DNA of 64,000 nt from Woeseiaceae bacterium (GTDB lineage Bacteria > Pseudomonadota > Gammaproteobacteria > Steroidobacterales > Woeseiaceae), in the NCBI GenBank assembly GCA_021773115.1, contig JAJFKS010000033.1, positions 372,001-436,000 on the forward strand, in the 5' to 3' direction. Positions 50,508 to 59,806 of this stretch are shown here, piece by piece. Within the stretch, counting starts at the first letter, position 1. Each line of letters opens with the position of its first letter. Made by a program: the position numbers and the translations under genes. Below the pieces are notes generated by a model, which saw only the letters and a list, made by a program, of their open reading frames with translations, made no database searches and was not told the origin of the DNA.

Positions 50508-52595
50508 CTAGCCAATCGACAGTCGCGAAATATCGGCCACATTCAGGAACAATGCGCGCAACTCACCGAGCAGTGCCAGGCGATTATTCTTGATCACGTC
50601 GTCGTCGGCCATGACCATGACGCCGTCAAAAAAACGGTCGATCGGGTCGCGTAGTTCGGCGAGTTCATTCAGTACAGCGGCGTAGTTACCAAGCTCAAGC
50701 AGCGGCTGAATTTTTTGTTGTGCGTGGCCGAGCGAAACGAACAAGGCTTTCTCTGCATCTTCTTGCAACAGCTTTTTCCTGACGCTCAGGTCTTCAGGGT
50801 CGCCAGCCTTGCGCAGGATGTTGGCAATGCGCTTGTTCGCCGCGGCCAGGCTTTCGGCCTGCTCAAGCCTCGCGAAGGTTTGCACCGCCGCAAGGCGCCG
50901 GTCGAAATCGAGCAAAGAAGCGGGCTCGCGAACCTGGACTGCGGCAAAGGTCTCGACGCTTAGACCCGCGTCGCGATCAAGGAAGTAATGGCGCAAACGA
51001 TCACTAATGAAGCTGTACAGGTCAGCGGCCAGCTCGGCGTTGTCCGCGTTTGATTTCGGCTGTGCCGCGACGGCAATGGCGAGCATCGCCTTCAGGTCAA
51101 CATCGAAGCCACATTCAACCAGGATGCGCACAATGCCCAGCGCGGCGCGGCGCAAACCAAAGGGGTCTCGGTTCCCGCTGGGTTTCTTGCCGATCGAAAA
51201 CACGCCGGCGAGTGTGTCGAGCCTGTCGGCAACCGAAAGCAGCTGCCCGTCCACGGATTTCGGTAGCGCGTCACCGGCAAAACGCGGCAGATATTGCTCG
51301 CCAATGGCCTCGGAAACCTCTGTGCTTTCTCCGTCCGATGCTGCGTAGTAGCGCCCCATCGTGCCCTGCAGGTCCGGAAACTCGCCAACCATGCCACTGA
51401 CGAGATCACATTTTGCCAATTGCGCTGCACGTTGAAGCGTGGTGCCGTCGTGGCCAAGCGCGGCAGCAAGTGCCTTGGCGATGGTGGCCACACGCTTGCT
51501 CTTGTCGAACAGGCTACCCAGTCCGCGCTGATACACAACCTCTCGCAAGGCTTCCTGGCGACTGTCGAGCGAGCGCTGTCGATCGTTGTTCCAGAAGAAG
51601 GCCGCGTCAGCGAGTCGTGGCCGAATCACGCGCTCGTTGCCGTCGCGAACCTTGTCCGGCTCCGTACTCTCGAGATTGGCCACCGTGACAAATTTTGCCA
51701 GCAGTGCGCCGTCAGCGTCTGCCACCGGAAAATACCGCTGGTGCCCGGTCAGGGTTGAGGTCACCGTTTCGCGTGGCAGCTCGAGAAACGCCGTGTCGAA
51801 ACTGCCGACAACCGGGACCGGCCACTCGACCAGCGCAGCAACCTCATCGTACAGGGACGCACCGCCGACAACCTGTCCACCGACAGACTTTGCCGCCGCT
51901 TCGACACCGTCGCGAACCATCTTGCGTCGCCGCGAAAAATCGGCGATGACATAGCCATCGCTTTCGAGCGTCTCGAGATAGCTGTCCGGTGAGCCAATCG
52001 TGACCGGGCCACCGGAATGAAAGCGATGACCGCGTGACTCCCTGCCCGCCGCGATGCCCATTACGGTGCCCTCGACAATATCCTCGCCGTGCAGCATGAC
52101 GACCCAGTGCACCGGCCGAACGAATTCGACCTCACTCGAGCCCCAGCGCATGCGGCGGGGAATCGGCAATGTGGCAAGTACGTCGTTGATGATGCCGGGC
52201 ATTAATTCGTTGACGGACTTCCCACGCTCGACGCTTTCAAATACGAGCCATGCACCCTTATCGGTTTCCTGTCGGCCGAGCTCGGCAACATCGACGCCGC
52301 ATTTTTTTGCGAATGCGAGTGCAGCGGGCGTTGCATTGCCCTTGTCGTCAAATGCGATTTTGACCGGAGGGCCCTTTTGCTCGGCGTTGCGGTCCGCTTG
52401 CCGGCTCGCAAGATCGGTGACGTGCACCGCCAGCCGTCGCGGGCTCGCGAACGCCTGCACTTCACCGTGATCCAGGCGTGCGTCTTCGAGCGCTGCGGCG
52501 AGCTGCTCACCGAAGGCAAGCATCAGCGAGCGCAGCGCCTTCGGCGGCAGCTCCTCGGTGCCAATTTCGACGAGGAAATGTTTGGTATCGCTCAT
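50508..52595 (-). CDS. glyS: Glycyl-tRNA synthetase beta subunit
   Basis: Beta subunit of the tetrameric alpha2beta2 bacterial GlyRS; it binds tRNA and edits. The 695-residue protein starts [23 protein letters not shown] and carries [44 protein letters not shown] and [29 protein letters not shown], all typical. The C-terminal anticodon-binding region includes [19 protein letters not shown]. Its start overlaps the glyQ stop by 4 bases. Confidence 0.98.
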   Translation of the reverse strand: MSDTKHFLVEIGTEELPPKALRSLMLAFGEQLAAALEDARLDHGEVQAFASPRRLAVHVTDLASRQADRNAEQKGPPVKIAFDDKGNATPAALAFAKKCGVDVAELGRQETDKGAWLVFESVERGKSVNELMPGIINDVLATLPIPRRMRWGSSEVEFVRPVHWVVMLHGEDIVEGTVMGIAAGRESRGHRFHSGGPVTIGSPDSYLETLESDGYVIADFSRRRKMVRDGVEAAAKSVGGQVVGGASLYDEVAALVEWPVPVVGSFDTAFLELPRETVTSTLTGHQRYFPVADADGALLAKFVTVANLESTEPDKVRDGNERVIRPRLADAAFFWNNDRQRSLDSRQEALREVVYQRGLGSLFDKSKRVATIAKALAAALGHDGTTLQRAAQLAKCDLVSGMVGEFPDLQGTMGRYYAASDGESTEVSEAIGEQYLPRFAGDALPKSVDGQLLSVADRLDTLAGVFSIGKKPSGNRDPFGLRRAALGIVRILVECGFDVDLKAMLAIAVAAQPKSNADNAELAADLYSFISDRLRHYFLDRDAGLSVETFAAVQVREPASLLDFDRRLAAVQTFARLEQAESLAAANKRIANILRKAGDPEDLSVRKKLLQEDAEKALFVSLGHAQQKIQPLLELGNYAAVLNELAELRDPIDRFFDGVMVMADDDVIKNNRLALLGELRALFLNVADISRLSIG

Positions 52596-53524
52596 CGCGC
52601 TGCCTCGCTCTTGGTCACACTGGCGAGCATGGGAAAGCCGAGCGCCTCGCGGCTGGCGAAGTAAGCCTCACAAATCGCGCGCGACATGGTGCGAACACGA
52701 AGTATAAATCGTTGCCGCTCGGTGACTGAAATCGCCTGCCGCGAATCCAGCAGGTTGAACGTATGTGAGGCCGTGAGCATCTGCTCGTAGGCGGGCAATA
52801 CAAGGCCCTGCTCAATGAGCCGCTCCGCTTCATGTTCGGCATGATCAAAAGAATTGAACAGCGAGTCGATGTCCGCCTGTTCAAAGTTGTAGCGTGACTG
52901 CTCAACCTCGTTCTGGTGGTACACGTCGCGATACGTAATACGACCGAGCGGCCCGTCGGCCCAAACGAGGTCAAAAATGCTTTCAACGTCCTGCAAGTAC
53001 ATGGCGAGTCGCTCGAGACCGTAGGTGATCTCGCCACTGACCGGTCGGCACTCCAGGCCGCCGACCTGTTGAAAATAAGTGAATTGCGTGACCTCCATCC
53101 CGTTCAGCCAGACCTCCCAGCCGAGACCCCAGGCACCGAGTGTCGGTGATTCCCAGTTGTCCTCAACAAAACGAATGTCATGCACCAGCGGGTCGATACC
53201 AATCGCGCGAAGCGAATCAAGATACATCGACTGGATGTCGTCGGGCGATGGCTTCAGGACAACCTGGTACTGGTAGTAATGCTGTAAACGAAACGGGTTG
53301 TCGCCATAGCGGCCGTCGGTTGGCCGGCGACAAGGCTGCACGTAGGCGGCGCTCCACGGTTCGGGGCCAATGGCCCGCAAAAAAGTCGCGGGATGAAATG
53401 TGCCGGCGCCCATCGGCATGTCATAAGGCTGCACAATCACGCAGCCGCGCGCGGCCCAATACTCCTGCAGCCGAAGAATCAGGTCCTGGAAGGTGCTGGG
53501 CGTACTCGGAGCGTTGCTGGTCAT
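52592..53524 (-). CDS. glyQ: Glycyl-tRNA synthetase alpha subunit
   Basis: Catalytic class II synthetase subunit. The ATG at 53524 ([51 protein letters not shown]) is chosen over the in-frame one at 53545, since it matches the family N-terminus. The 310-residue protein has [34 protein letters not shown] and [33 protein letters not shown], both near-invariant. It precedes glyS, and its promoter lies in the 320-bp space facing glnA. Confidence 0.98.
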   Translation of the reverse strand: MTSNAPSTPSTFQDLILRLQEYWAARGCVIVQPYDMPMGAGTFHPATFLRAIGPEPWSAAYVQPCRRPTDGRYGDNPFRLQHYYQYQVVLKPSPDDIQSMYLDSLRAIGIDPLVHDIRFVEDNWESPTLGAWGLGWEVWLNGMEVTQFTYFQQVGGLECRPVSGEITYGLERLAMYLQDVESIFDLVWADGPLGRITYRDVYHQNEVEQSRYNFEQADIDSLFNSFDHAEHEAERLIEQGLVLPAYEQMLTASHTFNLLDSRQAISVTERQRFILRVRTMSRAICEAYFASREALGFPMLASVTKSEAAR

Positions 53525-53653
53525 AAAGTGGTCGCGGTGCCTCAAAGGCGCGAAGTATAACGGCTTCGGCGCTGACGCGCCCCCCGTTGAGCAACAGAAA
53601 CTGCGCCACCCGGCCGCAGGGTCAGGACAAAAAGCTGCGGCCCGCGATTATAT

Positions 53654-53668
53654 GCACTATTATAGTGC
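53654..53668. promoter_or_regulatory. NtrC binding box 1 upstream of glnA
   Basis: GCACTATTATAGTGC is a perfect 15-bp palindrome of the NtrC type (GCAC-N7-GTGC). Its centre is 31 bp, about three helical turns, from box 2 and about 100 bp upstream of the sigma54 promoter, the usual enhancer distance. Confidence 0.85.
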
Positions 53669-53684
53669 GGCCTAATCAGACACC

Positions 53685-53699
53685 GCACCATAATGGTGC
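53685..53699. promoter_or_regulatory. NtrC binding box 2 upstream of glnA
   Basis: GCACCATAATGGTGC, extended to 17 bp by flanking C and G, is close to the classic NtrC consensus and fully palindromic. It lies on the same DNA face as box 1, so two phosphorylated NtrC dimers could interact and activate the downstream sigma54 promoter. Confidence 0.88.
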
Positions 53700-53761
53700 G
53701 AAACGCTCGCTCAATGCAAGCTAAAAACCTTACAAAACATATACTTGCCGGAAGCACCAAC

Positions 53762-53779
53762 TTGGCACACTTCCTGCAA
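53762..53779 (+). promoter_or_regulatory. Sigma54 (RpoN) promoter of glnA
   Basis: TTGGCACACTTCCTGCAA has the -24 GG and -12 GC with exactly 10 bases between them, matching TGGCAC-N5-TTGC apart from one base. Transcription should start near 53789, about 55 bases before the glnA ATG. With the two NtrC boxes upstream this gives standard nitrogen-limitation control. Confidence 0.9.
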
Positions 53780-53844
53780 TATCTTGAGCACCCGGCCGCC
53801 TGTCGGCCCACGCTAGTTCGCGTTCACCACCGGAGGAAAGATCC

Positions 53845-55254
53845 ATGACGCCCGCAGAGGTTATTGCTCTCATCAAAGATGCAGAGGTCAAATTCGTCGA
53901 TTTTCGATTTACCGACACAATCGGCAAAGAACAACACGTAACGGTCCCTGCTCATACGATTGATGACGACCTGTTTGAAGACGGCAAGATGTTTGATGGT
54001 TCGTCCATCGCGGGCTGGAAGGGCATTAACGAATCCGACATGATTCTGATGCCCGACCCGGCATCGGCGGTTATCGACATCTTCACCGATGAGACCACGA
54101 TGAATATTCGCTGCGACGTTGTCGAACCCGCAACCATGCAGGGTTACGACCGCTGCCCGCGGTCGCTTGCCGCACGCGCCCAGGCCTACCTGCAGTCAAC
54201 CGGTATTGCCGACTCCGCGTATTTTGGCCCCGAAAATGAGTTTTTCGTTTTCGACAGTGTTAAGTGGACCAACGAGATGCAGTCCGCGTCATACACCATC
54301 GACTCCGAAGAGGGTGCGTGGAGCTCAGAAAGCAATTACGAAAGCGGCAACACCGGGCACCGTCCGGGGGTCAAGGGCGGCTACTTCCCGGTTCCGCCGG
54401 TCGACTCACTCCACGACTTGCGTTCGTCCATGTGTCTCGCGATCGAAGAGCTCGGTGTTGTAACAGAAGTCCATCACCACGAAGTTGGTACCGCCGGGCA
54501 GTGCGAAATCGGCACCAAGTTCAACACCCTCAAGCGCAAAGCGGACGAAGTACAGATCATGAAGTATGCCGTCCATAACGTTGCTCACGCCTACGGCAAA
54601 ACAGCAACCTTCATGCCGAAGCCGCTGGTCGGCGACAACGGCAGCGGCATGCACGTGCACCAGTCATTATTCAAGGACGGTAAGAATCTGTTCGCCGGCG
54701 ACGGCTACGGCGGCCTGTCCGAAACCGCCTTGTACTACATCGGCGGAGTCGTCAAGCACGCCAAAGCGATCAACGCGTTCGCAAACCCGTCGACCAACAG
54801 TTACAAGCGATTGGTGCCTGGATTTGAAGCGCCGACGATACTTGCCTATTCAGCGCGCAATCGCTCAGCGTCGATCCGCATTCCTTATATCGCCAATCCG
54901 AAAGGCCGACGCATCGAGGTTCGTTTCCCGGATTCAACGGCGAACCCTTACCTCGCGTTTGCGGCATTGATGATGGCTGGCCTCGATGGCATCCAGAACA
55001 AGATTCACCCCGGTGATGCGATGGACAAGGACCTCTACGACCTGCCGCCGGAAGAGGAGAAACAGCTGAAATTGGTTGCCTTCTCCCTGGGCGAGGCACT
55101 GGCTGAACTCGACACCGATCGAGACTTCCTGAAAGCGGGTGGCGTGTTCAGTGATGACCTGATCAATGCCTATATTGACCTGAAGCAAGCTGACGTTACG
55201 CGCCTCAGAATGTCGACGCATCCGGTCGAATTCAGCATGTATTACAGCCTTTAA
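53845..55254 (+). CDS. glnA: Glutamine synthetase type I
   Basis: Makes glutamine from glutamate and ammonia, the entry point for nitrogen assimilation. The 469-residue protein is the dodecameric GSI-beta type: [86 protein letters not shown] and the adenylylation loop [10 protein letters not shown] with Tyr398 as the modified residue. GGAGG lies just upstream of the ATG. Transcription is controlled by sigma54 and NtrC (boxes at 53654 and 53685), whose genes ntrB-ntrC follow downstream. A hairpin after the stop (55270) may limit read-through. Confidence 0.98.
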   Translation: MTPAEVIALIKDAEVKFVDFRFTDTIGKEQHVTVPAHTIDDDLFEDGKMFDGSSIAGWKGINESDMILMPDPASAVIDIFTDETTMNIRCDVVEPATMQGYDRCPRSLAARAQAYLQSTGIADSAYFGPENEFFVFDSVKWTNEMQSASYTIDSEEGAWSSESNYESGNTGHRPGVKGGYFPVPPVDSLHDLRSSMCLAIEELGVVTEVHHHEVGTAGQCEIGTKFNTLKRKADEVQIMKYAVHNVAHAYGKTATFMPKPLVGDNGSGMHVHQSLFKDGKNLFAGDGYGGLSETALYYIGGVVKHAKAINAFANPSTNSYKRLVPGFEAPTILAYSARNRSASIRIPYIANPKGRRIEVRFPDSTANPYLAFAALMMAGLDGIQNKIHPGDAMDKDLYDLPPEEEKQLKLVAFSLGEALAELDTDRDFLKAGGVFSDDLINAYIDLKQADVTRLRMSTHPVEFSMYYSL

Positions 55255-55269
55255 CGCCGAAAGTGTGAA

Positions 55270-55292
55270 CCGGGCGGCATTTTGCCGCCCGG
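55270..55292 (+). terminator. Hairpin after glnA, possible terminator
   Basis: A perfect 10-bp GC-rich stem CCGGGCGGCA / TGCCGCCCGG with a 3-base loop lies 16 bases after the glnA stop. It is followed by ATTCTA rather than a proper T-run, so termination may be partial and some transcripts may continue into the DUF4124 gene and ntrBC. Confidence 0.65.
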
Positions 55293-55332
55293 ATTCTACC
55301 CAAAACACCGACTTCGCTGCTATGCTAACCGT

Positions 55333-55854
55333 ATGGAAACACGACCGATTTTCATCCTGCTGGGACTCCTGGCCGCCGCTGGCGTGCTGGCCGAAGCGTA
55401 TACGTGGACCGATGACAGCGGAGTTGTCCATTATTCCGATCGACCTCAACCCGGCGCAAAGGTTATCGAGCTTGAGACCGCATCCGGCCGTAGATCGCGG
55501 ACCACAGCACGAGCGAACAATTCGGCGAACGCCAACAATGCGAGCGCTGCACCGGCCGAGGCGTTCGCGTACCAAACACTTGAGATCACAAGCCCCGCTC
55601 CGGAAGAGACCCTGTGGAATATAGAGGGCACACTCAACGTAACGCTGGCGCTGACACCGCCTCTACAGACGGGTCACCAGGTGCGGGTGTATTTCGACGG
55701 CACGCCGCAAACAGCGCAGGGCTCGAGCTTCCGCTTACAGGACGTTTACCGCGGCGTACACAACCTGCAAGTGGAAGTGATCGACGAGACAGGGAAACTG
55801 ATGATTCGCAGTCTTCCGAATCGCTTTTACGTCCAGCAGAACTCGGTGCTCTAG
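55333..55854 (+). CDS. DUF4124 domain-containing exported protein
   Basis: The ATG at 55333 gives 173 residues with a signal peptide (METRPIFILLGLLAAAGVLAEA). A DUF4124 domain follows (YTWTDDSGVVHYSDRPQPGAKVIEL, residues ~22-46), then an Ala/Asn-rich linker, and a C-terminal Ig-like beta domain (LEITSPAPEETLWNIEGTLNVTLALTPPLQTGHQVRVYFDG). The longer ORF from 55282 is rejected because it would hide the signal. DUF4124 proteins often sit next to glnA/ntrBC in gammaproteobacteria; function unknown. It ends 47 bases before the ntrB start. Confidence 0.8.
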   Translation: METRPIFILLGLLAAAGVLAEAYTWTDDSGVVHYSDRPQPGAKVIELETASGRRSRTTARANNSANANNASAAPAEAFAYQTLEITSPAPEETLWNIEGTLNVTLALTPPLQTGHQVRVYFDGTPQTAQGSSFRLQDVYRGVHNLQVEVIDETGKLMIRSLPNRFYVQQNSVL

Positions 55855-55901
55855 GCGCCCCGACGAAGAAGCGCAAGTCCGGTTCCGGCGACGGCGGAAC
55901 G

Positions 55902-56969
55902 TTGCTCCAAAGCTCCAGCACCATTCTTGACTCACTCAGCGCGGGCATCATTCTGCTCGACGAACATCTGCTTATCGTCGCCCTGAATCCGGCCGCTGAA
56001 AATATTCTTGGTATCAGTCAGCAGCGCGCGCACGGTCAGTCCCTGCTTCGCCTGGTCGACGACGAACCTGAAATGCGCGACATCCTGACCCGCGTTGTTG
56101 CCAGCGGCGATCACTATGCGAATGAAATACGGCTGTCGCCTACCGAGGTGCACAATGACGAACGCATCATTGATTGTCACGTTTCGCCCATTGATACCGA
56201 AGATGCCTGTTTGCTCGTCGAAGTCAACGACGTAACTCGACGCTCCCAAATCAGTCGCGAAAATGCCCTGCTCATTCAACACGGCGCCGGCCGGCAAATG
56301 ATTCGCCAACTGGCGCATGAGATCAAAAACCCCTTGGGCGGCATTCGAGGTGCCGCACAGTTGCTGGAGCGCCAGCTTAATAATGCGGAGCTAAAGGAAT
56401 ACACCGACGTTGTTATCAGCGAAACAGACCGCCTCGCAGCACTGGTCGATACGCTGCTCGGTCCCGGTGGACCGCCGAATAAACAGCCGGTTAATGTGCA
56501 CGAACTGATCGAGTACGTCCTTCGTTTGATCGAAGCCGAAGAACAGCGACAAACTAAAATACGTCGCGACTACGATGCTGGCTTACCGGACATCGATCTT
56601 GATCGCGATCAGATCGTGCAGGCTTTACTGAATCTCGTGCGCAACGCTATTGCGGCACTGGATGGGCAGGGCACGCTGACACTGCGCAGCCGCGCGGTCA
56701 CCAATTACAACATCGGCAACCAGCGACACCGGGTTATCGCCTCCATCGAGATTGAGGACGACGGACCTGGTATACCCATAGATATGCAGGACTCGATATT
56801 CTATCCGCTGGTGACAACACGTTCAGAAGGCACCGGTTTGGGACTGCCCGCCGCCCAGGAGTTGATCAGCCGCCACGGCGGTCTCATTGAGTTTGAAAGC
56901 CGCCCCGGCCGAACCGTATTTCTCGTGCGTATCCCGCTGCAGCAACAAACGGGAGGCGGTCATGTCTAG
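55902..56969 (+). CDS. ntrB: Nitrogen regulation sensor histidine kinase NtrB
   Basis: NtrB (GlnL) phosphorylates or dephosphorylates NtrC in response to PII. There is no ATG in frame behind the DUF4124 gene. The TTG at 55902 gives 355 residues and places the phosphoacceptor His at 139 (QLAHEIKNPLGGIRGAAQLL), exactly its E. coli number. A PAS domain comes first (ILDSLSAGIILLDEHLLIVALNPAAENILG), then H-box, N-box (LLNLVRNAIAALDG), G1 (IEDDGPGIP) and G2 (GTGLGLPAAQEL). The much longer ATG ORF from 55614 overlaps the previous gene by 240 bases and is unlikely. It overlaps ntrC by 8 bases. Confidence 0.93.
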   Translation: MLQSSSTILDSLSAGIILLDEHLLIVALNPAAENILGISQQRAHGQSLLRLVDDEPEMRDILTRVVASGDHYANEIRLSPTEVHNDERIIDCHVSPIDTEDACLLVEVNDVTRRSQISRENALLIQHGAGRQMIRQLAHEIKNPLGGIRGAAQLLERQLNNAELKEYTDVVISETDRLAALVDTLLGPGGPPNKQPVNVHELIEYVLRLIEAEEQRQTKIRRDYDAGLPDIDLDRDQIVQALLNLVRNAIAALDGQGTLTLRSRAVTNYNIGNQRHRVIASIEIEDDGPGIPIDMQDSIFYPLVTTRSEGTGLGLPAAQELISRHGGLIEFESRPGRTVFLVRIPLQQQTGGGHV

Positions 56970-58389
56970 CCGCCCGTTAAACGTCTGGATTGTCGATGAC
57001 GATCAGTCCGTCCGCTGGGTGCTTGAGAAAGCACTGAAGCAGGCCGGGATGGAAACGCAGAGCTTCGGGCGCGCGGAACACCTGCTTGCGGCGATTGATG
57101 CTCACAGCAGCGATACGCCGCCCGACGTACTGATAACCGACGTACGGATGCCCGGCATGAGTGGCCTCGCGCTACTCGAACGATTGCGAAAAAGTCGTCC
57201 GGAGCTTCCGATCATTGTCATCACGGCGCACTCGGATTTGGAGAATGCGGTGGCCGCTTACAAGGGTGGCGCCTTCGAATACCTGCCGAAGCCATTCGAC
57301 ATCGACGAAGCTGTCGAGCTTGTGCACAAGGCCGCTCGCTCGAGCGGACTTGATGACGATAGTGCGACGCAGCCCGCGGGTCGCATTGCTTCAATGATCG
57401 GACAGGCACCGGCGATGCAGGAAGTCTTTCGATCCATCGGCCGCCTCGCTGGCTCGAGCATGACGGTACTGATCACGGGTGAGTCCGGAACCGGCAAAGA
57501 ACTCGTCGCCCGCGCTTTGCATGATCACAGTCCGCGAGCTAACAAGACTTTTGTGGCACTCAACACATCTGCGATCGCGTCCGAGCTACTGGAGTCAGAA
57601 CTGTTCGGCCATGAAAAGGGCGCGTTCACCGGCGCCGACTCGCGCCGTATCGGTCGATTTGAGCAAGCCGACGGTGGCACGCTGTTTCTTGACGAAATTG
57701 GTGACATGTCAACGGCCCTGCAAACACGATTGTTGCGAGTCCTCGCCGAAAGTGAATTTTACCGCGTTGGCGGTCAAACACCGATCAAGGTCAATGTGCG
57801 GGTTATCGCCGCGACCAACCAGGATCTGGCGCGAGCAGTTAAAGAGGCGCGCTTTCGCGAAGATCTGTACCACCGATTAAATGTCATACGCATCAACACG
57901 CCACCACTGCGACAACGTCGTGAAGACATACCGCTGCTGCTCGGACACTATCTCGCCGAAGCGGCGGAAGAACTCGGGACGCCGGCAAAGGCCATCGACG
58001 CCGAGGCGCTCGAAGCGCTGCAGGATTTCAATTGGCCGGGTAACGTGCGACAGCTGGTAAACGCCAGCCGACGCCTGACCGTCACGGCACCCGGCGGCGT
58101 GATAAGCGCACAGGATATTCCAGAGGACCTGGGCGGGACCGATTCACCGCGGCGCGCGAGCAAGGAATGGACGCGCCTGTTGGCGGCATGGGCGGAACGA
58201 CAAATTCTGAACAGCGAGATGCCACTCATTGACCAGGCAATGCCGGAGTTTGAAAAAACGCTGATAGAAGCCGCGATGTCGAAAACCAATGGTCATCGTC
58301 AGGAGGCCGCAAAATTGTTGGGCTGGGGCCGCAACACACTTACACGCAAGATGAAGGCGCTGCACCTCGACAAGCGCTATGACGTCTAG
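56962..58389 (+). CDS. ntrC: Nitrogen regulation response regulator NtrC
   Basis: Sigma54 activator (GlnG) for nitrogen-limitation genes such as glnA. The ATG at 56962 is used because the receiver then begins at residue 7 ([24 protein letters not shown]). Asp60 in LITDVRMPG is the phosphorylation site. The AAA+ domain has Walker A GESGTGKE (173-180), GAFTGA (220-225) for sigma54 contact, and [10 protein letters not shown] Fis-type helix-turn-helix ends the 475-residue protein ([24 protein letters not shown]). The last bases overlap the stop of the converging gene. Confidence 0.97.
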   Translation: MSSRPLNVWIVDDDQSVRWVLEKALKQAGMETQSFGRAEHLLAAIDAHSSDTPPDVLITDVRMPGMSGLALLERLRKSRPELPIIVITAHSDLENAVAAYKGGAFEYLPKPFDIDEAVELVHKAARSSGLDDDSATQPAGRIASMIGQAPAMQEVFRSIGRLAGSSMTVLITGESGTGKELVARALHDHSPRANKTFVALNTSAIASELLESELFGHEKGAFTGADSRRIGRFEQADGGTLFLDEIGDMSTALQTRLLRVLAESEFYRVGGQTPIKVNVRVIAATNQDLARAVKEARFREDLYHRLNVIRINTPPLRQRREDIPLLLGHYLAEAAEELGTPAKAIDAEALEALQDFNWPGNVRQLVNASRRLTVTAPGGVISAQDIPEDLGGTDSPRRASKEWTRLLAAWAERQILNSEMPLIDQAMPEFEKTLIEAAMSKTNGHRQEAAKLLGWGRNTLTRKMKALHLDKRYDV

Positions 58390-59315
58390 AGCCTAAGCGT
58401 TCCGACAAGTTCCGCGACGTTTGCGAGTTTGTGTTTCTCTAAATACTCGGCGATACCGGTATTGATTTTCCTGCACACCAACGGGTCATAAAACAGCGCA
58501 GTACCAACGCCAACGGTAGCGGCGCCCGCAATCATGAACTCAATCGCATCATGTGCAGAGCTTATTCCGCCCTGACCGATGATCGGTACGTGGTGCGCCT
58601 TCGACACCTCATAAACCTGGTGTACTTTGAGCAAAGCGATCGGCTTAATCGCGGGGCCCGACAGACCGCCGCGTATATTGCCGATAATCGGTCGCCGAGT
58701 CGCAGGATCAATGGCCATACCCATCAGCGTGTTGATCACCGCAAAGCCGTCGGTACCCGCCTCGATACACAGGCGGGCGTTCTCCTGAATATCGGTCTGG
58801 TTCGGCGATAATTTGGTAATAATGGGCTTCGAGGTTTGTGCCCGACAGGCAGCCACGACGCGCGCCGACATTTCCGGGTCGTTTCCAAACTGTACCCCAC
58901 CCTGTTTGACATTTGGGCAGGAGATATTGATCTCGATCGCATCGATGTCGGACTCATCAAAACGTCGCGTTACCCGCTCGTACTCATCGATGGTTGAGCC
59001 GGAGACATTGGCAAAAAAGCGTGTCTCTGAAAAATCGAGACCGGGAAGAATCTCATCAACCACCTTATCGACACCGGGGTTTTGCAGGCCGATCGCATTG
59101 AGCATGCCATCGGCCGTTTCATAAACGCGATGCGGCGGGTTGCCCAGCCGTGCTTCGCCAGTGGTGCCCTTTAGTACGACAGCACCGACATCTGCATTCG
59201 AGAATCCTTCAACGCGCGTGTATTCTTCCCCGAAGCCCACGCAGCCCGACAACAATACGATCGGCGATGCCATCGAGATGCCGCAAAATGTTGTTTGGAG
59301 TGGATCGGTCGCCAT
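58386..59315 (-). CDS. pyrD: Dihydroorotate dehydrogenase, class 1B-like
   Basis: Oxidises dihydroorotate to orotate for pyrimidine synthesis, or a related dihydropyrimidine reaction. The 309-residue flavoprotein is a class 1 enzyme: FMN barrel with GTTGEARLGNPPHR, catalytic Cys133 in NISCPNVKQGGVQFG, KLSPN, INTLMGMAID and GQGGISSAHDAIEFMIAGA. The NISCPNVKxGG sequence is the 1B form, which in Gram-positives works with PyrK. No pyrK-like gene is near. Most gammaproteobacteria use the class 2, quinone-dependent enzyme instead. It is divergent from trmL (26 bases) and converges with ntrC on a shared CTAG. Confidence 0.88.
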   Translation of the reverse strand: MATDPLQTTFCGISMASPIVLLSGCVGFGEEYTRVEGFSNADVGAVVLKGTTGEARLGNPPHRVYETADGMLNAIGLQNPGVDKVVDEILPGLDFSETRFFANVSGSTIDEYERVTRRFDESDIDAIEINISCPNVKQGGVQFGNDPEMSARVVAACRAQTSKPIITKLSPNQTDIQENARLCIEAGTDGFAVINTLMGMAIDPATRRPIIGNIRGGLSGPAIKPIALLKVHQVYEVSKAHHVPIIGQGGISSAHDAIEFMIAGAATVGVGTALFYDPLVCRKINTGIAEYLEKHKLANVAELVGTLRL

Positions 59316-59341
59316 CGGTGCGGCATTTTACAGAGTTTCTG

Positions 59342-59806
59342 ATGTTTAGCCTTATTCTTTACGAGCCCGAGATCCCACCCAACACGGGCAACATTATTCG
59401 CCTGTGCGCGAATACCGGTGTGAGCTTGCACCTTGTTGAGCCATTGGGGTTCGAGCTGGATGAACCGAGACTGAAACGAGCGGGCCTCGACTACCGGGAG
59501 TTTGCAACCGTCAGCACACACGCCTCACTTGGCGCGTGTCTTGAAGTGCTGGGTGAACCACGAGTCTTTGCCTTGAGTACGCGAGGCTCGGCGCGCCACG
59601 ACAGTCCGCAATATCAGCAGGGGGACGCATTGCTTTTTGGCCCGGAGACGCGCGGTCTGCCGCAGCCGATTCTCGATGCGTTGCCTGCCGAACAGCGGCT
59701 GCGACTGCCAATGAGGGAAAACAGCCGCAGCCTGAACCTGTCAAATTCAGCTGCGGTCGTTGTCTATGAGGCCTGGCGCCAGCTCGATTTTGTGGGCGGT
59801 CACTAA
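59342..59806 (+). CDS. trmL: tRNA (cytidine(34)-2'-O)-methyltransferase
   Basis: TrmL (YibK, SPOUT class) methylates the wobble ribose of tRNA-Leu. The ATG at 59342 gives 154 residues: FSLILYEPEIPPNTGNIIRLCANTGVSLHLVEPLGFELDEPRLKRAGLDY at the start, then GDALLFGPETRGLP and LRLPMRENSRSLNLSNSAAVVVYEAWRQL, the SPOUT knot with its SAM site. The longer ORF from 59150 overlaps the divergent gene and is rejected. The stop overlaps that of the converging oxidase. Confidence 0.95.
   Translation: MFSLILYEPEIPPNTGNIIRLCANTGVSLHLVEPLGFELDEPRLKRAGLDYREFATVSTHASLGACLEVLGEPRVFALSTRGSARHDSPQYQQGDALLFGPETRGLPQPILDALPAEQRLRLPMRENSRSLNLSNSAAVVVYEAWRQLDFVGGH

Noticed and set aside
55614..55901. Long ATG form of NtrB (96 extra residues)
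   Set aside because: It overlaps the DUF4124 gene by 240 bases in another frame and has an Arg/Gly-rich shadow-like composition.
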